Source: Streptococcaceae bacterium ESL0729 (GTDB lineage: Bacteria > Bacillota > Bacilli > Lactobacillales > Streptococcaceae). Taken from it: DNA of 64,000 bases. The first letter of the stretch is position 1. The number at the start of each line of letters is the position of its first letter. This document shows, piece by piece, positions 8,778 through 17,807 of the stretch. The position numbers and the translations under genes were made by a program. The notes under the pieces are model-generated. The model made no database searches and had not been told where the DNA came from. It saw nothing but the letters and a program-made list of their open reading frames with translations. The stretch covers positions 1,366,001 to 1,430,000 of the forward strand of contig CP113924.1 of NCBI GenBank assembly GCA_029391995.1. Reading direction: 5' to 3'.

Positions 8778-8799
8778 ATACCTACAAGTTTGTAGGTAT
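8778..8799 (-). terminator. Terminator of the 8805-9563 gene
   Basis: The 9-bp stem ATACCTACA/TGTAGGTAT with a 4-base loop is followed by six T on the minus strand. It separates this gene from the dut-radA unit. Confidence 0.8.
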
Positions 8800-8804
8800 G
8801 ATTT

Positions 8805-9563
8805 TTAATATAGGTCAAGGCCTTCTTTTTCAGGGGCAAGTTTAAGGTAGAAGTTTTGCAGGCTGGTCCTATAATATGGTAGGACGTAGAAGATAGCTAG
8901 TCCTAGGGTCAATCCCACCAAAATAAACCATAAAATAAAGCTCAGGTTAAAAAGAAAGAATTTGAAGCGGTGTCCTGCCATAAGATTTTTACTCTTACTG
9001 ATGCTCTCTCTGGCCGAGATTTTTATACCCTGGTCTATATAATCCTTGTAGATATTTGTTGCCTGAGCATATGAGTAACTTTTAGCTATGACAAAAATAG
9101 TCCCAAATATTCCTAGTAGAATAGGAAGGAGGTAAAAAATTGGCTCCAAGCCCTTGTAAGAAAAGGCCATCAGAAGAATGGTTATAAGGGCCGCAAACAA
9201 GACAATCAAAAGGGCCAAATAGATGCTAACTAAGATATTAATTATAACAACAGGGAAAAAATACTTCTTTTGTAAAATCTCTGACTGTTGATCAAGGGGA
9301 CGACCGCTCGGACGACCTAGACGCAAGTTATCAAGGGTGACATAGTCAGCACTATTTGATGTAATAAACATGGCCACAGTGATTAAAAAGGACAGGATGC
9401 TTGGAAAACTTATATAAAAATTATCGTAGCTAACGTCAACCTGGGAACCAAGGCTTGCACTCATGATTGAAAGGATTATTGTAATCGACCATAAAATCAG
9501 GCTGTACTTCAGATTTCCATTAACAAAAGCCTTAGCCTCCTTCTTAATTGATTTAAAATTCAT
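8805..9563 (-). CDS. DUF975 family integral membrane protein
   Basis: A 252-aa protein with about five or six hydrophobic segments. The N-terminal FKSIKKEAKAFVNGNLKYSLILW and the central SISKSKNLMAGHRFKF followed by a hydrophobic LSFILWF stretch are the pattern of the DUF975 family of Firmicutes. It has no catalytic motif that I can see, and the function of the family is unknown. AAGGAG precedes the ATG, and it is monocistronic with its own terminator. Confidence 0.75.
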   Translation of the reverse strand: MNFKSIKKEAKAFVNGNLKYSLILWSITIILSIMSASLGSQVDVSYDNFYISFPSILSFLITVAMFITSNSADYVTLDNLRLGRPSGRPLDQQSEILQKKYFFPVVIINILVSIYLALLIVLFAALITILLMAFSYKGLEPIFYLLPILLGIFGTIFVIAKSYSYAQATNIYKDYIDQGIKISARESISKSKNLMAGHRFKFFLFNLSFILWFILVGLTLGLAIFYVLPYYRTSLQNFYLKLAPEKEGLDLY

Positions 9564-9671
9564 AAAAAACTCCTTTATACTTTTTTATTATGAAACTTTT
9601 ATTTATTATAATAGTTTTCAGGCCAATATACAAACTAAACCCATAACCAAAGTGCTAAATTTACCAAATAA

Positions 9672-9703
9672 AAGGCAGCATAGGCCCCCACCTATGCTGC
9701 CTT
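9672..9703 (-). terminator. Strong hairpin terminator downstream of the decayed gene
   Basis: A perfect 13-bp stem, AAGGCAGCATAGG/CCTATGCTGCCTT, with a 6-base loop is followed on the minus strand by TTTTATTT. No intact gene ends here, only the broken frame at 9712-9894. Confidence 0.75.
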
Positions 9704-9711
9704 CCACATGA

Positions 9712-9894
9712 CTAGTCCTGAAAAATGCCCTTATTTCTAAAACTAGCTGTGAAACCTATCCTTTTCTTTCCCAAAAAAGCTCCATACAGGCTCGTCCAAC
9801 TTGAATTATCAGCTATAATCTTTTCTTTTTCATGTAAAATAAATTCAGTATGTCAAATACCTGCTAAAACTCCGTAACCTATTTTTCCTATCAA
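9712..9894 (-). pseudogene. Remnant of a small unidentified gene, or a structured RNA gene
   Basis: This 427-base gap (9564-9990) has no intact gene. On the minus strand one frame reads as protein-like sequence: IGKIGYGVLAGI, a TGA stop at 9855-9853, then 46 codons (HTEFILHEKEKIIADNSSW and on to RNKGIFQD) and a TAG. TGA is one base from TGG (Trp), so a point mutation or sequencing error could have split a roughly 60-residue protein. A possible start is the TTG at 9894, but no ribosome binding site is seen. A 10-bp inverted repeat AACCTATTTT/AAAATAGGTT (9876-9902) covers that start and could instead be part of an RNA structure. A -10-like TATACT lies just upstream and the strong terminator follows directly. 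I do not recognise the protein. Confidence 0.4.
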
Positions 9895-9958
9895 AATAGG
9901 TTAAATCGGATACCGTATATCCACTAGTATAATACCATAAAATTTTTTTAAAATAAAC

Positions 9959-9981
9959 GCTTACCTATCTTTAGGGTAAGC
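9959..9981 (-). terminator. Terminator of the ygfA-rhomboid operon
   Basis: The 7-bp stem GCTTACC/GGTAAGC is followed on the minus strand by a TTTATTTT tract, 10 bases after the rhomboid stop. Confidence 0.7.
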
Positions 9982-9990
9982 ATTAACCAG

Positions 9991-10677
9991 CTAAAATCCG
10001 AATTTTAAAAAGGGTATAGCAATGAGAATTACAAGAATGGTAATAAAGATAAGGACTGCTAGGAACCTAACTGACCTACTTGTTCTAACCCTATAAGTCG
10101 GAAGATTGACCGAAAATACCAGAATTAGGCCACCCAAGGCTCCACCCACATGACCCAGAAGGCTAATGCTTGGATCAAAGAGATTAAAGGCCAGATTAAA
10201 GAGAATCAAGGCCAAATATCCCTTAGAAAACTCCTTTAGGGCCTGAATTTTACTAATGTAGCCGAGGCCTACAACAGCTGCAAAAATTCCAAAAAGAGAG
10301 GTTGACGCACCTGCTGAAAGAGAAAAGGTGTCAAAGCAAAAGACAAAGGCATTTCCGAAGATACCAGAACAAAGGTAGAGGATTAGATAATTAAAAGAGC
10401 CAAAAATCTCCTCCAAATCCCTACCAATGAAATAGATGATAAAGGTATTAGATAAAAAGTGCATGAGTCCAATATGAACAAAAATCGGACTAACTAGCCG
10501 CCATAGATGGCTGGGATGTTCAAGAATATCTGGGCCCCACAAGGCCCCAGAGGCTAAAAGATTCCTTGGGCTTGTCATATTTGAGCCATATCTCACATAC
10601 ATGCAGACAAAAACAAGGCTTGTAAGAGCCGTCAAAAGATAGGTCACCCTATGTTTTTTATTATAGGTAAAATTCAC
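9991..10677 (-). CDS. Rhomboid family intramembrane serine protease
   Basis: A 228-aa polytopic membrane protein that should cleave substrates within the membrane. It has six or seven hydrophobic segments. The family signatures are HFLSNTFIIYFIGRDLEEIFG (the HxxxN block), the catalytic serine in SAGASTSLFG (GxSx), and the catalytic histidine in GHVGGALGG. It overlaps the end of ygfA by 4 bases (ATGA type), so it is translated with it; this ygfA-rhomboid pairing is common in Firmicutes. The Bacillus relative GluP is larger and carries repeats that are absent here. Confidence 0.92.
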   Translation of the reverse strand: MNFTYNKKHRVTYLLTALTSLVFVCMYVRYGSNMTSPRNLLASGALWGPDILEHPSHLWRLVSPIFVHIGLMHFLSNTFIIYFIGRDLEEIFGSFNYLILYLCSGIFGNAFVFCFDTFSLSAGASTSLFGIFAAVVGLGYISKIQALKEFSKGYLALILFNLAFNLFDPSISLLGHVGGALGGLILVFSVNLPTYRVRTSRSVRFLAVLIFITILVILIAIPFLKFGF

Positions 10678-11219
10678 TTGTCTTCCTCGCTTCCTTCATA
10701 GAAAAAGATCTCATCAACCCTTTCATCATAAACTTCCGCCTGAATCTTATCCCTTTGAAAATCAAAGGCAAGACTTAGGGTAGAACCCTTAAAATGACTA
10801 AGATAGCGGTCATAAAAACCGCCCCCATAACCTATGCGGTAGCCACTTTCCCCGTCAAAAACAAGGCCTGGCACCAAAAGCAAATCAGGCACACCTTCTT
10901 GGCTAACTCTTGGTTCCAAGATACCAAATTTCGATCTAATTAACTTATCTGGCTCATAGGGGAAAAAGGCCATTTTACCGGGACCCATAACTCTTGGAAT
11001 AAAAATATCCTTACCCCTAGCCCTTAGCTCCTTGATGAGGTAGGAAGTGTCAAATTCAAAGGGCATGCTCATAAAAAGGCCAATTTTTTGGGCCTTAAAA
11101 ACCTGCTCATGCTCTAAAAATTTTGAGCTGAGATAGGCTTCCTGCTTCTTCTTCTCTAAGCTATTTTGTTTTTTTAAATGCTCAAGCATTGCTTGACGAC
11201 TTATTTCTTTTCTTTTCAT
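10674..11219 (-). CDS. ygfA: 5-formyltetrahydrofolate cyclo-ligase
   Basis: This 181-aa enzyme converts 5-formyl-THF to 5,10-methenyl-THF with ATP, returning stored folate to one-carbon metabolism. The C-terminal signature GYGGGFYDRYL binds the nucleotide, and the N-terminal SRQAMLEHLKKQ and FMSMPFEFDTS blocks are typical. There is no Shine-Dalgarno sequence before the ATG. A -10 box lies only 7 bases upstream, so the mRNA is probably leaderless (see 11227-11255). It is the first gene of the pair with the rhomboid gene. Confidence 0.93.
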   Translation of the reverse strand: MKRKEISRQAMLEHLKKQNSLEKKKQEAYLSSKFLEHEQVFKAQKIGLFMSMPFEFDTSYLIKELRARGKDIFIPRVMGPGKMAFFPYEPDKLIRSKFGILEPRVSQEGVPDLLLVPGLVFDGESGYRIGYGGGFYDRYLSHFKGSTLSLAFDFQRDKIQAEVYDERVDEIFFYEGSEEDK

Positions 11220-11226
11220 ATTATCT

Positions 11227-11255
11227 ATGATATACTAAATTTGTATTTTAGTTAA
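11227..11255 (-). promoter_or_regulatory. Promoter of ygfA, predicted leaderless
   Basis: Minus strand: -35 TTAACT (11250-11255), a 17-base spacer and -10 TATCAT (11227-11232), then AGATAAT and the ATG. Transcription would begin at or next to the A of the start codon. Confidence 0.6.
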
Positions 11256-11356
11256 GAATTAAATCAGTGCTTGTTCCATTCTGTAAAAGGATTCAAATGT
11301 TACACACTTTTAAGGCTAAAAGAAGATACAAATAAATTTTAGGAGTGTGTAATATT

Positions 11357-11557
11357 ATGGCACAAGGTACTGTTAAATGGTTTAACCCAGAAAAAGGATT
11401 TGGTTTCATCACTGCTGAAGATGGTAAAGATGTATTCGTACATTTCTCTGCTATCCAAACTGATGGATTCAAAACTCTTGAAGAAGGTCAAGCAGTTGAA
11501 TTCGACGTTGAAGATGGTCAACGTGGACCTCAAGCGGTTAACGTTACAAAAGCTTAA
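11357..11557 (+). CDS. csp: Cold-shock protein (CspA family)
   Basis: A 66-aa single cold-shock domain protein that binds single-stranded RNA and DNA and acts as an RNA chaperone. RNP1 is KGFGFI (residues 16-21) and RNP2 is VFVHF (residues 29-33). I start at the ATG giving [10 protein letters not shown], the standard beginning. AGGAG lies 11 bases before it, a slightly long spacing. The 5' leader is at least 100 bases, as is usual for csp genes whose mRNA folds with temperature. A terminator follows directly. Confidence 0.97.
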   Translation: MAQGTVKWFNPEKGFGFITAEDGKDVFVHFSAIQTDGFKTLEEGQAVEFDVEDGQRGPQAVNVTKA

Positions 11558-11574
11558 TTTCGATTAAGTAAGAA

Positions 11575-11599
11575 AGTCAGCCTAGGCTGGCTTTTTTTT
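11575..11599 (+). terminator. Terminator of csp
   Basis: The AGTCAGCC/GGCTGGCT stem with one wobble pair is followed by eight T. Confidence 0.9.
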
Positions 11600-11641
11600 G
11601 TAGCATTTTTTATAGTTTTTCCCTAAATTTTACGACTACAC

Positions 11642-11670
11642 TTGTAAACGATGATAGCTTTTGTTATAAT
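11642..11670 (+). promoter_or_regulatory. Promoter of the zinc lipoprotein gene
   Basis: -35 TTGTAA (11642-11647), a 17-base spacer, -10 TATAAT (11665-11670). I saw no match to the streptococcal AdcR or lactococcal ZitR operator (TTAAC...GTTAA) in the leader. Confidence 0.7.
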
Positions 11671-11725
11671 TTGACCTTACCCTATGCTTATATATTATAA
11701 AAACAATCATAAATAGGAGAGTCAG

Positions 11726-13282
11726 ATGAAAAAAGAAGCAAAAACAGGAATTTCAAGAGTTAGATACAAGGCCATCCTTTGGGGAAGCATTCTCCTGGCC
11801 TGTAGCCTACAAGTCCTAGCTGCCTGTAGCCCAGCAAAATCTTCAAAAGATGGAGATAGACTAGAAATTATTGCAAGTTTTTATCCAGTCTATGCCTTTA
11901 CTAAGGAAATAGTCGGAGATACAGGAGAGGTTAAGCTTCTTGTACCAGCAGGTAGTGAAGCTCATGACTATGAACCATCTGCCAGAGACCTTGCAAATAT
12001 TAGTAAGTCAGATGCCTTTGTCTACCATAATGACAATATGGAAACCTGGGTCAAAAAAGCCCAAGAAAATTGGCAGAAAAGTGACCTTAAGCTTATAAAT
12101 GCTACTAAGGATATCCTACTTCTACCAGATGATGGCACGAGTCACGATCACGACCACACTGGTAGCGACCACAAGCACGAATATGACCCCCATACTTGGA
12201 CCTCACCTTATATGGCCATTAAGGAGGTCAAAAGTATTGAGCAACAACTAATCACCCTCTATCCTGATTTGGCAGATAAATTTAGGGAAAATGCTAGTAA
12301 GTATCTGGAAAAACTAGAAGCCCTTGATAGTGAGTTTACAGAAAAGTTAGGCCAGGCCCAGCAAAAGAACTTTGTCACCCAGCACTCAGCCTTTCGCTAC
12401 CTTGCCCTTGACTACGGCCTAAATCAAGTCCCCATTTCTGGCTTAAATCCTGACAAGGAGCCATCAGCTGCCCGCCTTGCGGAGCTTAAAAAATATGTGG
12501 CAGAAAATGACATTAAATATATCTACTTCGAAGATAACACCAGCGACAAATTTGCCAAAACCTTAGCCAAGGAAGCAAAAATTCAAGTAGCTTCACTTAA
12601 TCCCCTTGAAAGCCTAACGGATAAGGACCTAAAGGACGGGAAAGACTATATTTCTGTCATGAAGGAGAACCTTGCTTCCCTGATGAAGACAACTAGCCTT
12701 AAAGGTACAGATATAAAGGCAGAAAATCCATCTGAGACTACAAAAACTGTAGCAAATGGCTATTTTTCAGATAGTGATGTCAAGGACCGCAGCCTAAGCG
12801 ACTACAAGGGAGACTGGCAATCCGTTTATCCCCTCCTTCAAGCAGGAGATCTTGATCAAGTTTTTGACTACAAGGCAAAAATTAAAAAAGACATGACCGC
12901 TCAAGCCTACAAGGAATACTACCAAAAGGGTTACGCAAGTGATGTCAATCAAATTAAAATCACAAATGACAGCATGACCTTCATCCAAAATAGTGCCAGC
13001 TCAAGCTATAAATACAAGTATGTCGGCTATAAAATTTTGACCTACAAAAAAGGAAACAAGGGAGTCCGCTACCTCTTTGAAACAGATGATCCTAATGCTG
13101 GTCAATTTAAGTACATTCAGTTTAGCGACCATAATATAGGACCTGTAAAAAGTAGTCATTTCCATATCTTTTACGGAGGTGAAAGCCAGGATAAACTTTT
13201 AGAAGAAATAGACAACTGGCCTACCTATTACCCGCAAGACATGTCTTCTTTTGAAATTGCTGAAGAAATGTTAGCCCATTAA
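11726..13282 (+). CDS. adcA: Zinc-binding lipoprotein AdcA with C-terminal ZinT domain
   Basis: A 518-aa extracytoplasmic zinc-capture protein for an ABC importer. A lipoprotein signal peptide ends in the lipobox LAAC (C34). Residues about 45-315 are the cluster A-I ZnuA/AdcA fold: H80 in EAHDYEP, the histidine-rich loop at 140-151 (several HxH pairs), H156 in DPHTW and the QHSAF block are the usual metal ligands. From about residue 335 a ZinT (YodA) domain follows, with SLSDYKGDWQSVYP and the metal-site motif HFHIFYGGE near the end. This fusion is the standard AdcA form in streptococci. The adcR, adcC and adcB genes that often accompany it are not in this window, so the membrane partner must be elsewhere. 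Confidence 0.93.
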   Translation: MKKEAKTGISRVRYKAILWGSILLACSLQVLAACSPAKSSKDGDRLEIIASFYPVYAFTKEIVGDTGEVKLLVPAGSEAHDYEPSARDLANISKSDAFVYHNDNMETWVKKAQENWQKSDLKLINATKDILLLPDDGTSHDHDHTGSDHKHEYDPHTWTSPYMAIKEVKSIEQQLITLYPDLADKFRENASKYLEKLEALDSEFTEKLGQAQQKNFVTQHSAFRYLALDYGLNQVPISGLNPDKEPSAARLAELKKYVAENDIKYIYFEDNTSDKFAKTLAKEAKIQVASLNPLESLTDKDLKDGKDYISVMKENLASLMKTTSLKGTDIKAENPSETTKTVANGYFSDSDVKDRSLSDYKGDWQSVYPLLQAGDLDQVFDYKAKIKKDMTAQAYKEYYQKGYASDVNQIKITNDSMTFIQNSASSSYKYKYVGYKILTYKKGNKGVRYLFETDDPNAGQFKYIQFSDHNIGPVKSSHFHIFYGGESQDKLLEEIDNWPTYYPQDMSSFEIAEEMLAH

Positions 13283-13309
13283 AAAAGACTGCCTAAGGCA
13301 GCCTTTTTT
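13281..13309. terminator. Bidirectional terminator between adcA and the deacetylase gene
   Basis: AAAAAAG, one mismatch, CTGCC, TAA, GGCAG, one mismatch, CTTTTTT. It works for both convergent genes and touches the minus-strand stop codon. Confidence 0.88.
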
Positions 13310-14459
13310 ATTTAGCAGTTCTAACTTTTAAGTAGTCACTGATTTCCTTAACAGCAAAGGCCAGAGCATCCTCGTCCGGTGTCATCTTAGGATGGTGGAG
13401 GGCATAAGGACTATCAACTCCCAACCAGAACATAACTCCAGGTGTCTTATGAAGGAGGTAACCAAAATCTTCTCCGGTCATACTTGGGCCAACCTCTCTA
13501 AAGTCAACAGAGTCCTTGTCCTCAAAATAATTCATTAGCTTAAGGGCCAGGTCTGGATTATTTTCTACCGGTAGGTAACCCTTTTGATCCAAGATAACAT
13601 GAGCTTCCACCCCGTAAGATAAGGCAATCCCTTCAGCCATCTCCCTGACCCTTTTTTGGGTTAAAAGATTCATTTCAGTGGTAAGAGTTCTAACTGTTCC
13701 CCTGACTGTTGCTTCTTCCGAGATTACATTGTCTGTATTTCCTGAATTGAAGGATCCAATTGTCACAACAGCTCCCTCAACGGGGTTTACATTTCTACTG
13801 ACAACTGACTGCACTTGGGTTACAAAGGCTGCAGCTGCAACCAAGGAATCTCTGGTATTATGCGGAAAGGCTGCGTGTCCTCCCACTCCTTTAAAGGTGA
13901 TGTTCAAACTACAAGTTCCTGCAAAAAGAGTTCCTGCATTGGTTGCAATTGTTCCAACAGGTAGATCAGGATTTACATGAAGACCATAAAATTCATCAGG
14001 TAGCCAGTCACCAAAGGCACCAGCTTCGTACATAAGCATGCCCCCAGCCTCATTTTCTTCAGCTGGTTGGAAGAGAAAGAGCATGTTATTTTCAGGTTGC
14101 TCAATAAGCATCTCCTCTAAAAGTCCAAGGGCAATGGTCATGTGAAAATCATGACCACAGGCATGCATGCGACCTTCATGAGTTGACTCAAAATCAAATC
14201 CAGTCTGCTCAACGATTGGAAGACCATCAATGTCTGTTCGCCAACCAATTGTCTTTTGCGGATTTTTACCTTCAAGCATGACTAAAATTCCAGTCTGCCA
14301 GGTTTTAATCTTAACAAAATCCTTACTAGCTGCAAGCTCCTTGATTTTATCCATCAAGTAGCTGTGAGTTTTAAACTCACACAGACCAATCTCGGGAATT
14401 TGGTGGAGGTCTCGTCTAACTTCTACTAAATTAAGTGAATTAACTTTTTTATTATCCAT
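13308..14459 (-). CDS. N-acetyldiaminopimelate deacetylase
   Basis: An M20-family metallo-amidohydrolase of 383 aa that removes the acetyl group from N-acetyl-LL-diaminopimelate in lysine biosynthesis. [15 protein letters not shown] near the N-terminus, the HACGHDFH metal-site motif, PAEENEAGG with the catalytic Glu, and [11 protein letters not shown] near the C-terminus are typical. The preceding dapD gene makes the acetylated precursor, which supports this substrate over hippurate or other N-acyl amino acids. I chose the ATG at 14459; two GTG codons just upstream form a weak GTGGTG ribosome-binding sequence. The acetyl route also needs an aminotransferase, which is not in the window. Confidence 0.88.
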   Translation of the reverse strand: MDNKKVNSLNLVEVRRDLHQIPEIGLCEFKTHSYLMDKIKELAASKDFVKIKTWQTGILVMLEGKNPQKTIGWRTDIDGLPIVEQTGFDFESTHEGRMHACGHDFHMTIALGLLEEMLIEQPENNMLFLFQPAEENEAGGMLMYEAGAFGDWLPDEFYGLHVNPDLPVGTIATNAGTLFAGTCSLNITFKGVGGHAAFPHNTRDSLVAAAAFVTQVQSVVSRNVNPVEGAVVTIGSFNSGNTDNVISEEATVRGTVRTLTTEMNLLTQKRVREMAEGIALSYGVEAHVILDQKGYLPVENNPDLALKLMNYFEDKDSVDFREVGPSMTGEDFGYLLHKTPGVMFWLGVDSPYALHHPKMTPDEDALAFAVKEISDYLKVRTAK

Positions 14460-14477
14460 ATTATTCACCACTAGTAA

Positions 14478-15185
14478 TTACAAGGTTCTTAAAGCTTCTT
14501 CAAGGGCTGTTTTAGCTTCTGTTTGAGCATCAATTTCCTTGATGACGCGGGCTGGAACGCCGGCCACAACTACACCTTCTGGAACATCTTGAGTTACGAT
14601 TGCTCCTGCTGCTACAACTGAATTTGATCCTACTTGAACTCCTTCAATAATAACGGCATTTGCTCCCACAAGAACATTATCACCCACACGAACAGGATCA
14701 GCACTGGCTGGCTCAATCACACCAGCAAGGACGGCTCCAGCCCCAATGTGGCTATTTTTCCCAACAGTTGCACGCCCACCAAGGACAGCCCCCATGTCAA
14801 TCATGGTTGATTCACCAATGACTGCTCCAATATTAATGACTGCACCCATCATGATGACAGCATTATCACCAATCTCAACCTGGTCACGGATAATGGCACC
14901 TGGTTCAATCCTTGCCTTAATCTCCTTCATATCAAGTAGGGGTACAGCAGTATTACGACTATCATTTTCAATCACATAATCAGCCTCTGCTAAATCACTT
15001 AATAAAGGTTTAATCTCCTCCCAGTCTCCAAAAAGAAGACCAAAGCTCTTGTCAGCTGCCTTAAATTCCTTAACTGTTGCAGGCACCTGACCAATCTCAC
15101 CCTTGTAAGTCACCTTGACTGGTGTCTTTTTCTCAGCTTGTGCAATAAATTGAATAATTTCTTGAGCATTCATTTTTGAAGTCAT
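14478..15185 (-). CDS. dapD: 2,3,4,5-tetrahydropyridine-2,6-dicarboxylate N-acetyltransferase
   Basis: This 235-aa enzyme acetylates tetrahydrodipicolinate in the acetyl branch of the diaminopimelate/lysine pathway (DapD/DapH type). The N-terminal [21 protein letters not shown] is the DapH head domain. A left-handed beta helix of hexapeptide repeats follows ([20 protein letters not shown] and on through [14 protein letters not shown]), ending in the [17 protein letters not shown] acyltransferase signature. GGGAGA precedes the ATG. It forms an operon with the deacetylase gene 18 bases downstream. Confidence 0.95.
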   Translation of the reverse strand: MTSKMNAQEIIQFIAQAEKKTPVKVTYKGEIGQVPATVKEFKAADKSFGLLFGDWEEIKPLLSDLAEADYVIENDSRNTAVPLLDMKEIKARIEPGAIIRDQVEIGDNAVIMMGAVINIGAVIGESTMIDMGAVLGGRATVGKNSHIGAGAVLAGVIEPASADPVRVGDNVLVGANAVIIEGVQVGSNSVVAAGAIVTQDVPEGVVVAGVPARVIKEIDAQTEAKTALEEALRTL

Positions 15186-15239
15186 TTTTTCTCTCCCATA
15201 ACTATAATAAAGTAAATTACCTACAAATTTCCTAAAATA

Positions 15240-16040
15240 TTACTTGTAAATATTCCAAGTATATAATATTACAACCAATGCTACAAATGATAAGACAAGT
15301 CCCGTATCACAAAGCTTCCACTTGAGGATACGATACTTGCTTCTTCCTTCACCACCGCGAAAACCCCGGCTTTCCATGGCAATGGCCAAGTCGTCTGCCC
15401 GCTTAAAGCTTGACACAAAGAGCGGTATTAAGATGGGAATGACGCTCTTGATCTTCTGCATGAGATTACCCTCGCCAAAGTCCATCCCCCTCGATCTTTG
15501 GGCGTTCATGATTCTTGTGGTGTCATCCATAAGAGTCGGAATAAAACGCAGGCTAATCGAGAGCATGAGACCAATATCATAGACAGGCACCCCCAATTTT
15601 TTAAGGGGAGAAAGGCCTGTCGCCACCCCGTCAGCCAGGGTCAAAGGTGCTGTTGTAAGAGTCATAACCGTACTTAGAACCACAATTAAGATAAGCCTTA
15701 GGGCCATGTAGAAGGCATTAAGTAAGGCTCCTGCTGTAATCTTTAAAAACCAAATCTCAAATAAAAGCTCGCCCGACTGGGTAAAAAGAATCTGAAAGAG
15801 AGCTGTAAATAAGATAAGACCAATCATGGGTTTTAAACCTGTGTAATAGTAGGAAAGCTTAATCTTAGATAGGAGAACGGCTAGTAAGGTATAGACTGAG
15901 AGAATCAGGTAACCTACTAGGTCAGTCGCCATAAAAATCACTACAACAAAGGCAAACATGACTAAAAGTTTGCTCCGAGGGTCCATGCGGTGAACAATTG
16001 AGTTGCCTGGAAGATAGCGGCCCATTATTATTTTATCCAT
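15240..16040 (-). CDS. ecfT: Energy-coupling factor transporter transmembrane protein EcfT
   Basis: The 266-aa membrane scaffold of group II ECF vitamin transporters. It links the two ATPases to interchangeable substrate-binding S components. Five or more hydrophobic segments surround the long cytoplasmic coupling helices, which carry the conserved ARG-type motifs seen here as [13 protein letters not shown] and [34 protein letters not shown] is the typical N-terminus. It overlaps ecfA2 by 8 bases. The S component gene at 56972-57511 is a probable client. Confidence 0.95.
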   Translation of the reverse strand: MDKIIMGRYLPGNSIVHRMDPRSKLLVMFAFVVVIFMATDLVGYLILSVYTLLAVLLSKIKLSYYYTGLKPMIGLILFTALFQILFTQSGELLFEIWFLKITAGALLNAFYMALRLILIVVLSTVMTLTTAPLTLADGVATGLSPLKKLGVPVYDIGLMLSISLRFIPTLMDDTTRIMNAQRSRGMDFGEGNLMQKIKSVIPILIPLFVSSFKRADDLAIAMESRGFRGGEGRSKYRILKWKLCDTGLVLSFVALVVILYTWNIYK

Positions 16041-16887
16041 GAAGCTTATCCTCCAACATATCAGCCAACTCCCCTCTAGTCACAGGTAGATGGTCAAAAA
16101 TCATGCCCCGCTCCCTAAGTTTTAGGGCAAAATCAGTGGCCTTAGGCACACCCAGCTGATTTTCCTTCATAAAGTCAACATCCTGGAAAATCTGACCAGG
16201 CTGACCTTCCTTGGCCAAGTGTCCCTTATCAAGAATGTAGACGTAATCAGCATAGTCTGCCACATCATCCATCAAATGGGTTACAAGGACAGTCGTAAGC
16301 TTGTGCTTGTGGTGGAGGTCATAAAAAAGCTCCATCATCTGGATTCTAGCCTTGGGATCAAGACCTGCAGTCGGCTCATCAAGGACCAAGACCTCAGGAT
16401 TCATGGCAAGGATTCCAGCGATAGCAACCCGCCTCATCTGACCACCTGAAAGTTCAAAGGGTGAACGGCTAAAGAGGTCCTCACTAATACCCACAAGGGT
16501 TAGTTTTTCACGGGCCAACTCTTCTGCCTCCTTCTCTGAAACTCCAAAATTCTTAGGGCCAAAGGCCACGTCCTTTAAGACAGTCTCTTCAAAAAGTTGG
16601 GCTTCAGGAAATTGGAAGACCACGCCCACCTTTTTCCTAATTTTTTTGAGGTCCTTATTTTTACTGTCCTTAGTAATCTCTGTGTCAAAGACACAAATCT
16701 TACCCTGACTAGGTTTCACAAGACCATTTAAATGCTGGAGCAGGGTTGACTTTCCAGACCCCGTATGACCAATAAGGGCCGTATACGAGCCCGTTTTTAT
16801 ATTCATATTTATATCAAAGAGAGCCTGACTCTCAAAGGGAGTCTTCTCCTGGTAGACATAAGCTACTTTTTCAAATGTAATTGCCAT
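16033..16887 (-). CDS. ecfA2: Energy-coupling factor transporter ATP-binding protein EcfA2
   Basis: A 284-aa ABC ATPase, the second nucleotide-binding subunit of the ECF module. Walker A is [11 protein letters not shown], the Q-loop [13 protein letters not shown] is the distinctive EcfA2 form, the signature is [13 protein letters not shown], and Walker B is [13 protein letters not shown], with a switch histidine in VTHLMDDV. The start overlaps the 3' end of ecfA1 by 25 bases, giving tight coupling. Confidence 0.95.
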   Translation of the reverse strand: MAITFEKVAYVYQEKTPFESQALFDINMNIKTGSYTALIGHTGSGKSTLLQHLNGLVKPSQGKICVFDTEITKDSKNKDLKKIRKKVGVVFQFPEAQLFEETVLKDVAFGPKNFGVSEKEAEELAREKLTLVGISEDLFSRSPFELSGGQMRRVAIAGILAMNPEVLVLDEPTAGLDPKARIQMMELFYDLHHKHKLTTVLVTHLMDDVADYADYVYILDKGHLAKEGQPGQIFQDVDFMKENQLGVPKATDFALKLRERGMIFDHLPVTRGELADMLEDKLHG

Positions 16888-17702
16888 AAATAATCAACAA
16901 GCTCCTCTTCATCCATGTATCCATCAGGAAGCTCAAAGCCCCTATCTTTCAAATCAGCCTTGAGATTTGAAGTAAAGGGAACATCAAGTCCGATGGCTAC
17001 CATATCCTCTTCCCCTTCAAAAATCTCCTCAGGCCTTGCAATCTTAAGAACCTGACCATCACCCATGACGATAATTCGATCAGAATTTACTGCCTCATCC
17101 AGGTCATGAGTTATGGAGATAACGGTCAAACCGTACTGATTCTTTAAATCCTTGACAACCTTCATGAGCTTGTCACGTCCGCTAGGATCAAGCATGCTTG
17201 TTGCCTCATCAAGAATGACAAGGTCAGGCCTTAGGGCAATAACGCCTGCGATTGCTACCCGCTGCTTTTGACCACCTGAAAGTCTAGCAGGCTCCTTGTC
17301 CTTAAAGGCCGACATACCGACTAAATCAAGGACCTGATCTACCCTAGCTCCCATCTCTTCATGGCTTAAAGCCTGATTTTCCATGCCAAAGGCTATATCA
17401 TCTTCAACAGTCGCCCCGACAAATTGATTGTCTGGATTTTGAAAAACCATGCCAATTTTTTGGCGGATGTCCCAGACATTATCTTCCGTCAAAAGGCTTC
17501 CTGCGACCTTGATTTTTCCATCAAGCACAGGCATTAACCCATCAATCAAACGTGCAGTTGTTGATTTGCCCGAACCATTTCGGCCAATGATGCTTACCCA
17601 TTCCCCCCTATAAACATCAAAACTCACACCTGATAAGTTAAGCCTATCACTATCTTCTTCATACTTATAACTTATGTTTTCAATTTCAAGAATTTTTTCC
17701 AT
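16863..17702 (-). CDS. ecfA1: Energy-coupling factor transporter ATP-binding protein EcfA1
   Basis: A 279-aa ABC ATPase, the first gene of the ecfA1-ecfA2-ecfT operon. Walker A is [14 protein letters not shown], the Q-loop is [14 protein letters not shown] (typical EcfA1), the signature is [13 protein letters not shown], Walker B is [13 protein letters not shown], and the switch histidine is in ITHDLDEA. No Shine-Dalgarno sequence precedes the ATG. A consensus extended -10 box lies 6 bases upstream, so a leaderless transcript is predicted. Confidence 0.95.
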   Translation of the reverse strand: MEKILEIENISYKYEEDSDRLNLSGVSFDVYRGEWVSIIGRNGSGKSTTARLIDGLMPVLDGKIKVAGSLLTEDNVWDIRQKIGMVFQNPDNQFVGATVEDDIAFGMENQALSHEEMGARVDQVLDLVGMSAFKDKEPARLSGGQKQRVAIAGVIALRPDLVILDEATSMLDPSGRDKLMKVVKDLKNQYGLTVISITHDLDEAVNSDRIIVMGDGQVLKIARPEEIFEGEEDMVAIGLDVPFTSNLKADLKDRGFELPDGYMDEEELVDYLWQLHLKK

Positions 17703-17708
17703 TCTATA

Positions 17709-17717
17709 ATTATATCA
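17709..17717 (-). promoter_or_regulatory. Extended -10 promoter of the ecf operon, predicted leaderless
   Basis: Minus strand TGATATAAT (17709-17717), then TATAGA and the ATG: 6 bases from -10 box to start codon. I see no good -35 box, as expected for an extended -10 promoter. Confidence 0.65.
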
Positions 17718-17781
17718 TGCAAGGAGCTTCTTTGCATAGCCAGGGCCTGGGCTGGCTTAAGGGTTCTTATATAAATAAAAA

Positions 17782-17801
17782 AAGAAGGGATATCCCTTCT
17801 T
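17782..17801 (-). terminator. Terminator of the WxL locus
   Basis: The 20-base perfect palindrome AAGAAGGGATATCCCTTCTT is followed on the minus strand by a T tract, 6 bases past the stop of the last WxL gene. Confidence 0.92.
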
Positions 17802-17807
17802 GAAAAC

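Noticed and set aside
9876..9902. Inverted repeat taken as a terminator of the rhomboid operon
   Set aside because: A better terminator (9959-9981) comes directly after the rhomboid stop, and this repeat lacks a T tract on the minus strand.
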